From contig CALUTJ010000004.1 of assembly GCA_944323685.1 (NCBI GenBank), positions 62,001-126,000 on the forward strand: 64,000 nt of DNA, read 5' to 3'. Below are positions 1 to 8,681 of the stretch, piece after piece. Numbering within the stretch: position 1 is the stretch's first letter; every line of letters begins with the position of its first letter. Source of the stretch: Candidatus Gastranaerophilales bacterium (GTDB lineage Bacteria > Cyanobacteriota > Vampirovibrionia > Gastranaerophilales > Gastranaerophilaceae). A program made the position numbers and the translations under genes. The notes under the pieces were generated by a model that had not been told where the DNA came from, made no database searches, and saw only the letters and a list, made by a program, of their open reading frames with translations.

Positions 1-75
1 AAACTTTTATTCTTGAGTTTTGTTGACAGCAACGAAGAAGTAAACCTGAATCAGGCAACAAACATTGCATTGTAA
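1..75 (+). CDS. C-terminal end of a probable ExbB/TolQ-like proton channel subunit (partial)
   Basis: An open frame runs in from the left edge and stops at TAA 73-75. Only 24 residues are visible (KLLFLSFVDS... to TNIAL), so no domain can be recognised. The assignment rests on context: two exbD genes follow 22 bp downstream on the same strand, and exbB/tolQ normally precedes exbD. If correct, this protein would be the inner-membrane MotA/TolQ/ExbB component that energises outer-membrane processes from the proton gradient. It could also be an unrelated gene. Confidence 0.45.
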   Translation, partial: KLLFLSFVDSNEEVNLNQATNIAL

Positions 76-97
76 TAAATATTGAAAGTAAACAAAC

Positions 98-622
98 ATG
101 GCATTCAAAACATCAAAAGGCAAAGAAGCACTATTTACGGAAATCAATATAACTCCGTTAACGGACATTTTTCTTGTGTTGTTGATTATTATGATGGTTA
201 TTGCACCTACATTTCAATCAAACGACAGCAGTATAAAAATGCCTGAAATTAACAGCGGATTGGTTGTAGAGCAAAAAAGCGCAACGGTATCCGTTACAAA
301 AGACGGAAAATTTTACGTAAACGGTGCACAAACAAGAGAAGACGACATTTACAACCAGCTTGTTGCCTTAAAACCAAAACTTGAAAAAAAAGAAGTCGTT
401 GTTAAAGCTGACGAAAGTGTAAAAAGCCGCGAAATAATGAAGATTATGCGAGCCGCACAGGATGCCGATTTTGAAAAACTTATCGTAGCAGGCGAACCTC
501 TTTCTAAAAAGGAACAATCAAAGCTGCAAGCAGATAATTCACGTAAACAGCCGGCAGATTTAAGCCTCAACTCTACAAACGATTACAGACAAACAACCGG
601 TGAAATACCTTCTGAAGAATAG
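98..622 (+). CDS. exbD: ExbD/TolR-family biopolymer transport protein, first copy
   Basis: Inner-membrane protein of 174 aa that with an ExbB/TolQ partner uses the proton motive force to power outer-membrane transport or envelope stability. The single N-terminal membrane helix (about residues 16-42) carries the family motif NITPLTDIFLVLLIIM. Its Asp aligns with the essential ExbD/TolR transmembrane Asp. A periplasmic domain follows (about 45-140), with the VSVTKDGKFYVNG strand typical of the family. The C-terminal 35 residues are polar and probably disordered. The helix segment EINITPLTDIFLVLLIIMMV is shared with the next gene while the periplasmic parts differ, so the two may form a heteromer. 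Confidence 0.88.
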   Translation: MAFKTSKGKEALFTEINITPLTDIFLVLLIIMMVIAPTFQSNDSSIKMPEINSGLVVEQKSATVSVTKDGKFYVNGAQTREDDIYNQLVALKPKLEKKEVVVKADESVKSREIMKIMRAAQDADFEKLIVAGEPLSKKEQSKLQADNSRKQPADLSLNSTNDYRQTTGEIPSEE

Positions 623-633
623 GACTTGAAATT

Positions 634-1023
634 ATGGCAAGAAACAGAGATACCTTTAACGAAATTAATATCACTCCTCTTACGGATATTTTTCTTGTGT
701 TATTGATTATTATGATGGTTATTGCACCGCTGTTAGACCAGCAGGGGCTGAATCTTGCCGTTCCTAATAACGTTGAAACTCAGGACATTAAACAGGAAAA
801 CAAACTTATTTCCGTTACAGTCAGTGATGATGACAGATATTACATAGATGAGCAGGAAATAAGCGGTGAAGAACTTGAAGCAGTAATAAAGCAGCGTTCA
901 AAAGATTTTCCTGAAGGCCTGCTTATACTAGCACAGCCAGAATCTTCACACGGTGCTGTTGTAAAACTTATGGACAGAGCAAGAAACGCCGGCGTAACAA
1001 ATATTTCCGTTGCCGAATCATAG
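634..1023 (+). CDS. exbD: ExbD/TolR-family biopolymer transport protein, second copy
   Basis: A second ExbD-type protein, 129 aa, starting 11 bp after the first. It has the same transmembrane segment with the conserved Asp (TPLTDIFLVLL) at about residues 14-36. The periplasmic domain is shorter and divergent (ISVTVSDDDRYYIDEQ, then LLILAQPESSHGAVVKLMD) and ends close to the normal ExbD length. The tight spacing and shared helix indicate a tandem duplication within one operon. Paired ExbD paralogues occur in other bacteria, where the two can have different roles. Which outer-membrane system they serve here cannot be seen. Confidence 0.88.
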   Translation: MARNRDTFNEINITPLTDIFLVLLIIMMVIAPLLDQQGLNLAVPNNVETQDIKQENKLISVTVSDDDRYYIDEQEISGEELEAVIKQRSKDFPEGLLILAQPESSHGAVVKLMDRARNAGVTNISVAES

Positions 1024-1049
1024 ACTTAATGTATATTTGCTTAAAAGAC

Positions 1050-1078
1050 TTTACCATTAAGCGGTTTAACAATATAAT
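1050..1078 (+). promoter_or_regulatory. Sigma-70 type promoter, possibly giving a leaderless mRNA
   Basis: TTTACC (1050-1055), a 17-bp spacer and a perfect TATAAT (1073-1078). Transcription would start about 6-8 bp later, at the ATG at 1085, and there is no Shine-Dalgarno sequence before that ATG. This suggests the TPR gene has its own promoter and may be translated from a leaderless message. Confidence 0.5.
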
Positions 1079-1084
1079 AAGTAT

Positions 1085-2935
1085 ATGAGCGAAGGGTTAA
1101 CATCTAAATTTTTAAAACAGGCTTTCCAACTTCAGGAAGAAAAGCACTATAAGCAGGCGATTGAAGCTCTTTATAAGGCATTGTGTCTTGAAAGCGACAA
1201 TATTGAAATACTGTCGCAAATTGCTCAGCTCTATTTTTTGATGAACAATTTTGAAAGAGCGCTTGAATATGCGGAAAAAATCCTTGATATTGACCCCGAG
1301 CATGTAGAAACTTTAAAAATCGTAGTAAATATTAATAAATATAATAAAAAATACGCTAAAGCTCTACAGTTTGCAGAAAAGTTATACAAACTCTCACCTG
1401 AGTTGGATAACTTTGTTACGTATCTTGAAATGCTTACTGAATGCAGTCAGTTTAATACTGTATTAACAGAACTTGAAAACAGCAAACTAAACTACGAGCA
1501 GCGCAAAACCGAAAAACTTATGTTAATTGAAGGTTATGCAAGGCTGAAGCTTAACCAGATACTAAAAGCAATCGGGGTGTTTCAGGAAATAATAAAACTG
1601 TATCCTCAAAATACGGATGCAAGGTTTTATCTCGGTGTAATTTACTATCAAAAGCATCAGGATGTAGAAGCCGAAAAGCTTTTTAACAGCATTTTAGATG
1701 AGATTCAGTGTGACAGAACTTACAACTATCTGGGGCTTTTAAAACTTGACCGGAACAAAATTGCTGATGCGATAAATTATTTTCAATTCGCAATAAAAAT
1801 AGAACCGAATAATCCGTTTTATTACTATAATCTCGGGACGGCATACTCATTAAACGGATGGTTTTTTGAAGCTGAAAACGCATTTAAAAAAGCTGTTTCT
1901 CTGGAGCCGCAAAACGTAATATACAACTATTCGCTCGCTTATTTGTATTATGAACGCAATGATTTAAAAATCGCACTCGAAACTATTGAACACATATTAA
2001 ATATAAATCCTCAATATACCGATGCAATAATATTGCAGGCGCTGATAAAAGCTCAGACGGGTAAAATTATAGAAGCAAAAAACACCTTGCTTCAATTGTG
2101 CGAAAAAATCAGCGACAATGACTTTTTGTACTATGCAATGGCAAAAATTTATAAAGAGTTTCCTTTATACAAAGAAGCCGTTGAGTGCCTGCAAAAAGCT
2201 CTGTTTATAAAGCCCGAATCTCTGGAATATTTGAGCGAACTTGCAGACTGTTATTGTGAGCTTGACAGATTTCAGGAGGCAAAAGACATTGCAACAAAAG
2301 TTTTGTACTTGAATAACAGATTCATATACGCGCATCTTTTGATGGCAAAAATAAACCTCAGACAGGGCAGATACACGGAAGCCTCAAAAATCGCAGACAA
2401 TGCAATTAAATTAGACAGCAACTGCGCGGAAGCCTACAAGTACAAAGCTTTAATTTTCGAAGCGCAGGGGCTTAAGAATCGTTCGATAGAAAACGCCAAA
2501 ATTGCAGTATCACTACAGCCGGATAATCATTCATACTACGCATTTCTGGCAAAATTGTATTTTAACGCTCAAGAGTACGAAAATGCATTCCTTTACTACA
2601 AAGAAGCCTCAATGCTTGATGAGCTGAATGTTGACTACCTGTACAACGCGGCTGTTGCTGCCGACAAAGCGAATGATTTTAATAATGCGTCAAATTATTA
2701 CTCGTATGCTTTAAGGCTTGACCCTTTTAACAATCTTATTATTTACGAATATGTTGACCTTTTAAAACGCAACAACAAAATCAAACAGGCGCTTAATCTG
2801 CTTAAAAACAAAATAAATACCGTAGAATCAGCTAATGTTGCAAAAGTATTAAAACAAAAATACAGCGAACTTCTGGAAGAATCTAAAAAACCGCTGGCAC
2901 AAAAGATTAAAGATTTTATTTCAAAGAAAAAATAG
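1085..2935 (+). CDS. Large tetratricopeptide-repeat protein
   Basis: 616 aa, built almost entirely from TPR helix pairs. Typical units are the first repeat (YKQAIEALYKALCLESDN), PFYYYNLGTAYSLNGWFFEA and ALRLDPFNN; about fifteen repeats are apparent. There is no signal peptide or membrane helix, so it is probably a cytoplasmic scaffold. The last 20 residues are Lys-rich. It lies 61 bp after the exbD pair, behind its own promoter-like sequence, and no Shine-Dalgarno is visible. TPR proteins mediate protein-protein contacts; the partner is unknown. It may serve the ExbBD complex or be independent. Confidence 0.85.
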   Translation: MSEGLTSKFLKQAFQLQEEKHYKQAIEALYKALCLESDNIEILSQIAQLYFLMNNFERALEYAEKILDIDPEHVETLKIVVNINKYNKKYAKALQFAEKLYKLSPELDNFVTYLEMLTECSQFNTVLTELENSKLNYEQRKTEKLMLIEGYARLKLNQILKAIGVFQEIIKLYPQNTDARFYLGVIYYQKHQDVEAEKLFNSILDEIQCDRTYNYLGLLKLDRNKIADAINYFQFAIKIEPNNPFYYYNLGTAYSLNGWFFEAENAFKKAVSLEPQNVIYNYSLAYLYYERNDLKIALETIEHILNINPQYTDAIILQALIKAQTGKIIEAKNTLLQLCEKISDNDFLYYAMAKIYKEFPLYKEAVECLQKALFIKPESLEYLSELADCYCELDRFQEAKDIATKVLYLNNRFIYAHLLMAKINLRQGRYTEASKIADNAIKLDSNCAEAYKYKALIFEAQGLKNRSIENAKIAVSLQPDNHSYYAFLAKLYFNAQEYENAFLYYKEASMLDELNVDYLYNAAVAADKANDFNNASNYYSYALRLDPFNNLIIYEYVDLLKRNNKIKQALNLLKNKINTVESANVAKVLKQKYSELLEESKKPLAQKIKDFISKKK

Positions 2936-2943
2936 TATAGATA

Positions 2944-3540
2944 CTACCAGCAGTCAGCACCGTATTTTTTCCACGGTTCTATTTTAGAGTTGATAATTTC
3001 TTTCATCTCTTTAACAGTTTTATTGTAGCCCTTAACAACAACGGTATCAGGCATAATCTCAAGCTCTGCAAGATATTCTTTAAGCTTGCGGATAATTGAT
3101 TTAACACGTTCTCTTTGCTGAAACTGCCAGCCTTTATAAGCACAATCCGGCGCAAGCAATGACCAGCCGTTAGAAGGCAGCCGCCTGCAGCAGTCAGGGC
3201 GTGTTTGATAAATTTCACAAAGATTGTCGTCTGACAGATGCGGACAATAATAAAAAGTGAGTTTTGATTCGTCAAAATCAGAATTAAATTTGCGCAGATT
3301 GTTTATTATATTCTCCACATACTCAGGAACGACAGCTTTTGCTTCTGCAACGGAGTTATACTTTTTAAAGGTATTTACAAAGACTTTTGCGTCTTCTTGC
3401 CCCTGATCGGCAAGTTTTACAAGTTCTTCGTGAGAATATGGCGTAGTTATAACCCTGCAGCATTTACCGCATTTTTTACACAAATGCTGCGGCAAACTTG
3501 TTTCAGACTCAAACGCATTGCTGTATAAAATATTTTGCAT
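2944..3540 (-). CDS. YkgJ-like Cys-cluster (zinc/iron-chelating domain) protein
   Basis: 198 aa. The N-terminal motif CKKCGKCCR (about residues 21-29) and the later CPHL...C...CCRR cluster (about 100-123) are the signature of the YkgJ/UPF0153 family, thought to bind zinc or an iron-sulfur centre through CxxCxxCC and downstream cysteines. The biochemical role of this family is poorly defined. The C-terminal 70 residues are helical and charged. It converges on the TPR gene with only 8 bp between the stops. The family call is good; a function cannot be given. Confidence 0.75.
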   Translation of the reverse strand: MQNILYSNAFESETSLPQHLCKKCGKCCRVITTPYSHEELVKLADQGQEDAKVFVNTFKKYNSVAEAKAVVPEYVENIINNLRKFNSDFDESKLTFYYCPHLSDDNLCEIYQTRPDCCRRLPSNGWSLLAPDCAYKGWQFQQRERVKSIIRKLKEYLAELEIMPDTVVVKGYNKTVKEMKEIINSKIEPWKKYGADCW

Positions 3541-3586
3541 ACCTAGATTATAGATAAACTAATCACTTTTTACAAACTAAAAAAGA

Positions 3587-3613
3587 GGAGAAAAGTTCAA
3601 TGAACTTTTCTCC
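3587..3613 (-). terminator. Rho-independent terminator of the first EF-hand paralogue
   Basis: A perfect 13-bp inverted repeat, GGAGAAAAGTTCA / TGAACTTTTCTCC, separated by one base. On the minus strand it is followed by a T-run (A-run 3579-3584 on the plus strand). It lies 30 bp past the stop of the gene at 3643-6003. Confidence 0.85.
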
Positions 3614-3642
3614 CTTTAGTGATGACATATTTAATCCGTTAA

Positions 3643-6003
3643 TTATTTACTGTCCTGATAATTTAATAATTTTTCGTCAAATGCATTAAAGAAGTAGTCA
3701 TACATCTGGTCAGGGTCATATATTGTAATCAACGAGAAACCTAATCTCGTATTATTAAGCGTATCATTAATTGCCTGTGTAATCATAGTATCAACATCAG
3801 ATTCAATATAGTCTTCACCTAGTATTGTCTGTGCTTGCGATAACAATGACGTTCTTAAGAGTTCAAGTTTTTCTTTAGCTGTATTTTGTGCTTTAGACTT
3901 AGCGGCAATGATTTTAGAACCGGTGTAATCATCTACCGCGTCAGAATCTTTTAATGCCTGTGTTCTGTCAATTCTTCCGGCGACGTTGTATACGGATTTA
4001 GTGGTACCTTTAAGACCGTTTGTTGCAATTGTGTTAAATTCGCTAATAACGCCGTCAACAAGGGATTCTACGCTAACCGTATTATCAATGCTGCCAAAAT
4101 TTACCAGTTGTTCAATGATTGCATCATTAAAGTACTTTTCAATATCAGCTTCGTTATAAAGTGAGCCTAATTGTTCTTCCATCCTTTCTTTGATACGATC
4201 TAGCAATTGGTTCATAACCTTATCAACGTCACCTTTGTCGTTATTATGAGTCCATACAACCTGACCGCTTTCATCAATCTGGTAATTTACGTATACTTTG
4301 TTATCACCGCCGTAAGTGTCATTTGTTCCGTAGCCCCACAATCCGTCGGTTAATGCCCCCGGAGTCAGGCTGACATTTTTGGATTCTTCTGCTTTTACGC
4401 CGTCAATGATACTGTCTACGCCGCGATTTTCGAGCATGCCGGATAACAATTCTTTAATCTTGTCATAGTCTTCCTGCGGAGTTGCCGATGTGCGTAATCC
4501 GTCCATTAAGGCTTTGGCTTCTATGTAATTCTGGTCAGTAGCATAATCCGGATACATTGTTGATAAATCCGTACCGTCCGCCATTGACGCTATAAAGTAG
4601 TCTGTAGCAGAATTAATAATGTCTTCACGTTCGTCATTTGATATGTAAGAACCTACATCATTAACTTTAGAAAGCAATGTATTATATGCTTCAGAATTAT
4701 TGCCTTCCCAATCTACACCTCTTGTTATAAGGTCAAGGATGTTATTGTCGATATTTTCCAGCTGGGCATTAACTTCATTTACCTGTTTTTTAAACTCGGC
4801 TTCAATGTTAGTGCCGTCACCGTCATAATCGGCAAGGAAGTCATTCATAATATTTTTTAATCTTTCAGCGTAGTTTGCAACATCTTCTTCCGAATTTGCA
4901 AGTACGGTTTTGTTATGTATCCCGAAGAAACCTGTTTTTCTTGTTTCTGTTTCGTTTGAATAAGCTTCCGCCATATCATCAATAAGCTCTGATAATATTT
5001 CTTTATATTCGTTGTTAACAGCTTTATCCTGCTGACCGTTTATTGCATCAGCCAATTTAGAAGAGCCGTCAACATTTTGATTGCCGATAAGTTTGCCTAT
5101 GGCTTCTTCGGCTTTTGTTAAATATTCCTGCATTTTGACAGGATCAGTTGCGGCCTGCATTGATTTAATTGCATTTTGCGCAGCAATATAGTTAGAATCG
5201 GATTGATATTTTTCATTTAATGCTGACAGAAAATCTGCATCAACTTCGCCGTTGAGCATTTGTCCGATAATATAATCAACTGACATATCTTTCAGGTTTT
5301 TGTATTCATCAGGATCCATGTAGCTGCCTGTGCTGTTTGCGGCATCATACAAAGCCTTGAAATTATCCGCAGCGGCTTTTTTATCTTCAATAGACTCGTT
5401 GAAGGCGTCTACACCTTCCTGACGCGAGGTTAAAGCTGTGTCCATAGCCTGAATATATGCAGCTGAAACTGTTTCCATATCATACGGGCCTTGCGGATTA
5501 TTCTCTAAATATTGATTTAAAAATTCTGTTTTTTGATTTTTTAAATATGTAATAATTCCTGACGCATCGGAAGCGGCTGCTTCACCCTGTTCGGCAAGAA
5601 CCTTTTCAATATACTGACTTTCTACCTTTGTTAAGGATTCCTGCAATTCCTGCTGGGTTTCAGCAGTGGACTGTGCACCGTTATTAATTGCGGCGTTATA
5701 TATTCCCTGACCTCTTGTGTCTAATTCGGGAACGGACTCCGGAGTTTCGGTTGTTTCCGTATTTCCGACGGTACCATCCGTTTCAGCAGAATCTGTTACT
5801 CCTGTTTCTGGTTTTGTCTGCTGTGTTGTGTCTTCTATTTGAACATCGCCTTCATCATCTGTTTCGTTTAGTGAAATAGAATTAAGATTTTCGGCAAGTT
5901 CAGTTGAGGAAACAACGCCGTCATTGTTTGTGTCTAATTTTTGAATTTCTTCGGCTGTTAATGCCTTACCTGTAAACGGATTAAAATTTACGCCATCAAC
6001 CAT
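3643..6003 (-). CDS. Large EF-hand-containing protein of unknown function (paralogue A)
   Basis: 786 aa. The N-terminus MVDGVNFNPFTGKALTAEE leads into a canonical EF-hand loop, DTNNDGVVSSTE (about residues 24-35), with acidic or Asn ligands at 1, 3, 5 and 12, so calcium binding is likely. An acidic Thr/Glu-rich linker (about 45-95) follows. The rest is mainly helical, acidic and Asn/Asp-rich, with no family I recognise. No signal peptide or membrane segment is seen. A good Shine-Dalgarno (AAGGAGT) precedes the ATG. It is a tandem duplicate of the next gene: N-terminus, segments such as RGQGIYNAA and LLSGMLENRGVD, and the upstream leader are all shared. The segment PFTG fits the FxG motif discussed in the findings. 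Confidence 0.8.
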   Translation of the reverse strand: MVDGVNFNPFTGKALTAEEIQKLDTNNDGVVSSTELAENLNSISLNETDDEGDVQIEDTTQQTKPETGVTDSAETDGTVGNTETTETPESVPELDTRGQGIYNAAINNGAQSTAETQQELQESLTKVESQYIEKVLAEQGEAAASDASGIITYLKNQKTEFLNQYLENNPQGPYDMETVSAAYIQAMDTALTSRQEGVDAFNESIEDKKAAADNFKALYDAANSTGSYMDPDEYKNLKDMSVDYIIGQMLNGEVDADFLSALNEKYQSDSNYIAAQNAIKSMQAATDPVKMQEYLTKAEEAIGKLIGNQNVDGSSKLADAINGQQDKAVNNEYKEILSELIDDMAEAYSNETETRKTGFFGIHNKTVLANSEEDVANYAERLKNIMNDFLADYDGDGTNIEAEFKKQVNEVNAQLENIDNNILDLITRGVDWEGNNSEAYNTLLSKVNDVGSYISNDEREDIINSATDYFIASMADGTDLSTMYPDYATDQNYIEAKALMDGLRTSATPQEDYDKIKELLSGMLENRGVDSIIDGVKAEESKNVSLTPGALTDGLWGYGTNDTYGGDNKVYVNYQIDESGQVVWTHNNDKGDVDKVMNQLLDRIKERMEEQLGSLYNEADIEKYFNDAIIEQLVNFGSIDNTVSVESLVDGVISEFNTIATNGLKGTTKSVYNVAGRIDRTQALKDSDAVDDYTGSKIIAAKSKAQNTAKEKLELLRTSLLSQAQTILGEDYIESDVDTMITQAINDTLNNTRLGFSLITIYDPDQMYDYFFNAFDEKLLNYQDSK

Positions 6004-6126
6004 ATGTTATTACTCCTTATATTTTCCCTGTATGATATTTTAATCGGCATTTTATTTTTAAACTTTAGAGAAAATTAAACATATATTAAATTATTGTTAC
6101 AAATCACTAACGAATTTTTCATAAAA

Positions 6127-6160
6127 CAAAAGAGAAAAGTCTTTAAACTTTTCTCTTTTG
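6127..6160 (-). terminator. Rho-independent terminator of the second EF-hand paralogue
   Basis: A 14-bp perfect stem, CAAAAGAGAAAAGT / ACTTTTCTCTTTTG, with loop CTTTAA. On the minus strand a short T-rich tail follows. It lies 17 bp after the stop of 6178-8511. Confidence 0.85.
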
Positions 6161-6177
6161 CAGAATCATATGATTTG

Positions 6178-8511
6178 TTATTTACTTGCTTTGTAAGCCT
6201 GAAGTTTTTGTTCAAATGTATTAAAGAAATTGTTATACATCTGGTTAGCATTAAATGCGTAACGTTCTCTCGGACCGCTTTTGGTATCCCAGTATCCGTA
6301 AGAATCAACTGTTGATGTGATTGATTGGTCAATCATAGTGGCAATATCTGATTCTACGTATTTATCACCGAGTATAGCCTGAGCTTGAGCCATTAATGAT
6401 GATCTTAACAGTTCCAGTTTTTCTCTGGCTTTTGATTTAACGCTTGATTTTGCGTCACCGCTGCGCCATTTTGTTGAACCTCTGAGCTCACCGCTTGCAT
6501 AATCATCTACTGCACCGGAATCTTTTAATACCTGAGTTCTGTCAAGAGTACCGTCGTTAGAAGCACCGCCTTTAAGACCTTTTGTGGCTATTTCATTGAA
6601 TTCTTTAAGAATTCCGTTAATGAAATTATCTACCGTAATATGATTATTTGCGTTGTCAAGGTTTAATAACTCAGCAATAATTGCGTCATTGAAGTATTGT
6701 TCAATATCAGCTTCATTGTACAACGAGCCTAATTGCTGCTGTAATTGTGCTTTAATTCTGTCTTGTAACTGAGAAAGTGCTTTTTCTATATCACCTTTAT
6801 CTTTGCTGTTTGTCCAGGTGAGTGTGCCGTTTTCATCGATTTTAAACGACGGTGCGATAACATTATCACCGCCGTAAGTATCTTTAGAAGCGTAACCCCA
6901 GATACCTTGAGTTAATGAACCCGGTTGCAAGTTAATATTTTTGGATTCTTCTGTTTTAACACCGTTGATGATATTATCTACGCCGCGATTTTCGAGCATA
7001 CCTGATAATAATTCTTTAATTTTTTCATAATCCTCCTGCGGAGTTGCAGAAGTTTCGATACCGTCTAAGAGTGACTTGGCTTCGAGATAATCGGGGTCTG
7101 TTGTGTAGTTCGGATATATTGAAGCAAGAGCGGAAGTTTCAGTGCCTTCTGACATAGAAGTTATGAATAAATCAGTTGCTGCTTCGATAATTCCTTCTTT
7201 TTCCGCATCGGATACATAAGTACCTACGTTGTCAACTTGATAATGCAATGAGTCGTAAGCATCAGAAGTTGTGTCGGAAGAGCCTCTTGTCTGTGCATTA
7301 TCTGCAATATCACCCTGAATATCTTCAAGCTGCGCATTGACTTCATTTAGATATTTTTTGAATTCAGCTTCTATATTTTCGCCATCACCTTTGTATTGAT
7401 CAAGAAACTCATTCATTACGTTTTTCATTCTTGCCGCATAGTTTGCAACATCTTCTTCGGAATTAGCAAGCACTGTCTTTGTACGTTGCCCGAATATACC
7501 GGTTCTTCTGGTTTCAGTTTCATTTGAATAAGCTTCTGCCATTTTGTCGATAAGCTCAGTCAATACTTCTGTATATTCAGCTTTTACAGCTTTGTCATGA
7601 GTTGTATTTATTGCATCGGCCAATTTGGAAGAACCGTCAACGTTTTGTCCGCCGATAAGTTTGCCTATTGCTTCTTCTGCTTTAGCTAAATATTCCTGCA
7701 TTTTTTCGGGATCAGAAGCTGACTGCATTGATTTGATTGCATTTTGTGCCTGTATATAATATCCGTTGCTGGAATATTTGTTATCTACGGCATAGAAAAA
7801 TTCAACATCAACTTCACCATTCATCATTTTACCGAGAATGTAGTCAATTGCTTTGTCTTTCAAATTCTGGAATTCATCAGGATCCATGTAGCTGCCTGCG
7901 CTGTTTGCTGTTTCATACAATGCATCAAAATTTCCTGCTGAAGCTTTTTTATCTGCCAGCGAATCATTAAATGCATCTACGCCTTCCTGACGCTGTACGA
8001 ATGCTGCATCCATTTTTTGAATATAAGCTGCTGATACTGCTTCCATATCGTACGGGCCTTGAGGATTTTTTTGTAAATATTCATTTAAAAATTCTGTTTT
8101 TTGATTTCTTAAATATGTAATAATTTGTGAGGTTTCAGTGGAATCGGTAACATTGGCTTCACCGAGTTTTTTCTCAATATACTGGCTTTCTACCTTTGTC
8201 AAATATTCCTGCAATTCCTGCTGGTTATTAGCGGTGCTTTGTGCACCGTTATTTAAAGCTGCATTGTAAATTCCCTGACCTCTTGTGTCCAATTCGGGTG
8301 CAGGTTCTGTTTGTTCGGGTTCGGAAGGATTTTGTGTACCTTCATCTATTTGGACTTCACCTTCAACATCCTGTCCTTGTGAAATCCAGCTAATATTCGC
8401 TGTAAATTCTTCAGATGAAACAACCCCATCCCTGTTTGCATCTAATTTTTGAATTTCTTCTGCCGTTAAAGCTTTACCTGTAAACGGATTAAAATTTACG
8501 CCATCAACCAT
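6178..8511 (-). CDS. Large EF-hand-containing protein of unknown function (paralogue B)
   Basis: 777 aa, a tandem paralogue of the gene at 3643-6003. The first 24 residues are the same, and the EF-hand loop DANRDGVVSSEE (about residues 24-35) keeps all metal ligands. The acidic linker is shorter than in copy A. The helical body carries the same landmarks (RGQGIYNAA, EKMQEYLAKAEEAIGKL, GSLYNEADIEQYFNDAII). The final part, including the RYAFNANQMYNNFFNTFEQ stretch, has diverged more. The leader (TTTACTCCTTATATTTTCCC on the plus strand) also matches copy A, so regulation was duplicated too. No family or function is recognised; a large calcium-responsive structural or surface-associated protein is possible. 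Confidence 0.8.
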   Translation of the reverse strand: MVDGVNFNPFTGKALTAEEIQKLDANRDGVVSSEEFTANISWISQGQDVEGEVQIDEGTQNPSEPEQTEPAPELDTRGQGIYNAALNNGAQSTANNQQELQEYLTKVESQYIEKKLGEANVTDSTETSQIITYLRNQKTEFLNEYLQKNPQGPYDMEAVSAAYIQKMDAAFVQRQEGVDAFNDSLADKKASAGNFDALYETANSAGSYMDPDEFQNLKDKAIDYILGKMMNGEVDVEFFYAVDNKYSSNGYYIQAQNAIKSMQSASDPEKMQEYLAKAEEAIGKLIGGQNVDGSSKLADAINTTHDKAVKAEYTEVLTELIDKMAEAYSNETETRRTGIFGQRTKTVLANSEEDVANYAARMKNVMNEFLDQYKGDGENIEAEFKKYLNEVNAQLEDIQGDIADNAQTRGSSDTTSDAYDSLHYQVDNVGTYVSDAEKEGIIEAATDLFITSMSEGTETSALASIYPNYTTDPDYLEAKSLLDGIETSATPQEDYEKIKELLSGMLENRGVDNIINGVKTEESKNINLQPGSLTQGIWGYASKDTYGGDNVIAPSFKIDENGTLTWTNSKDKGDIEKALSQLQDRIKAQLQQQLGSLYNEADIEQYFNDAIIAELLNLDNANNHITVDNFINGILKEFNEIATKGLKGGASNDGTLDRTQVLKDSGAVDDYASGELRGSTKWRSGDAKSSVKSKAREKLELLRSSLMAQAQAILGDKYVESDIATMIDQSITSTVDSYGYWDTKSGPRERYAFNANQMYNNFFNTFEQKLQAYKASK

Positions 8512-8681
8512 AAGTTTTTACTCCTTATATTTTCCCTGTATGTCATGATAATCGACAATTTTTTTTTTAACTTTAGGGAAAATTAACCATTTATTAAGAT
8601 TTTGTTACAAAATAATAAAAAATAGCATTTTTCAAGCTTCAATTACGTTTATATATGTGCAAAGAAGTGTAAGGTGAAAGT

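Noticed and set aside
98-124. AFKTSKG at the start of the first ExbD as another case of the FxG tag
   Set aside because: Position (residue 2) and sequence do not fit the spaced M-[KRNQ]-[IV]...FxG layout, and the protein is a recognised ExbD.
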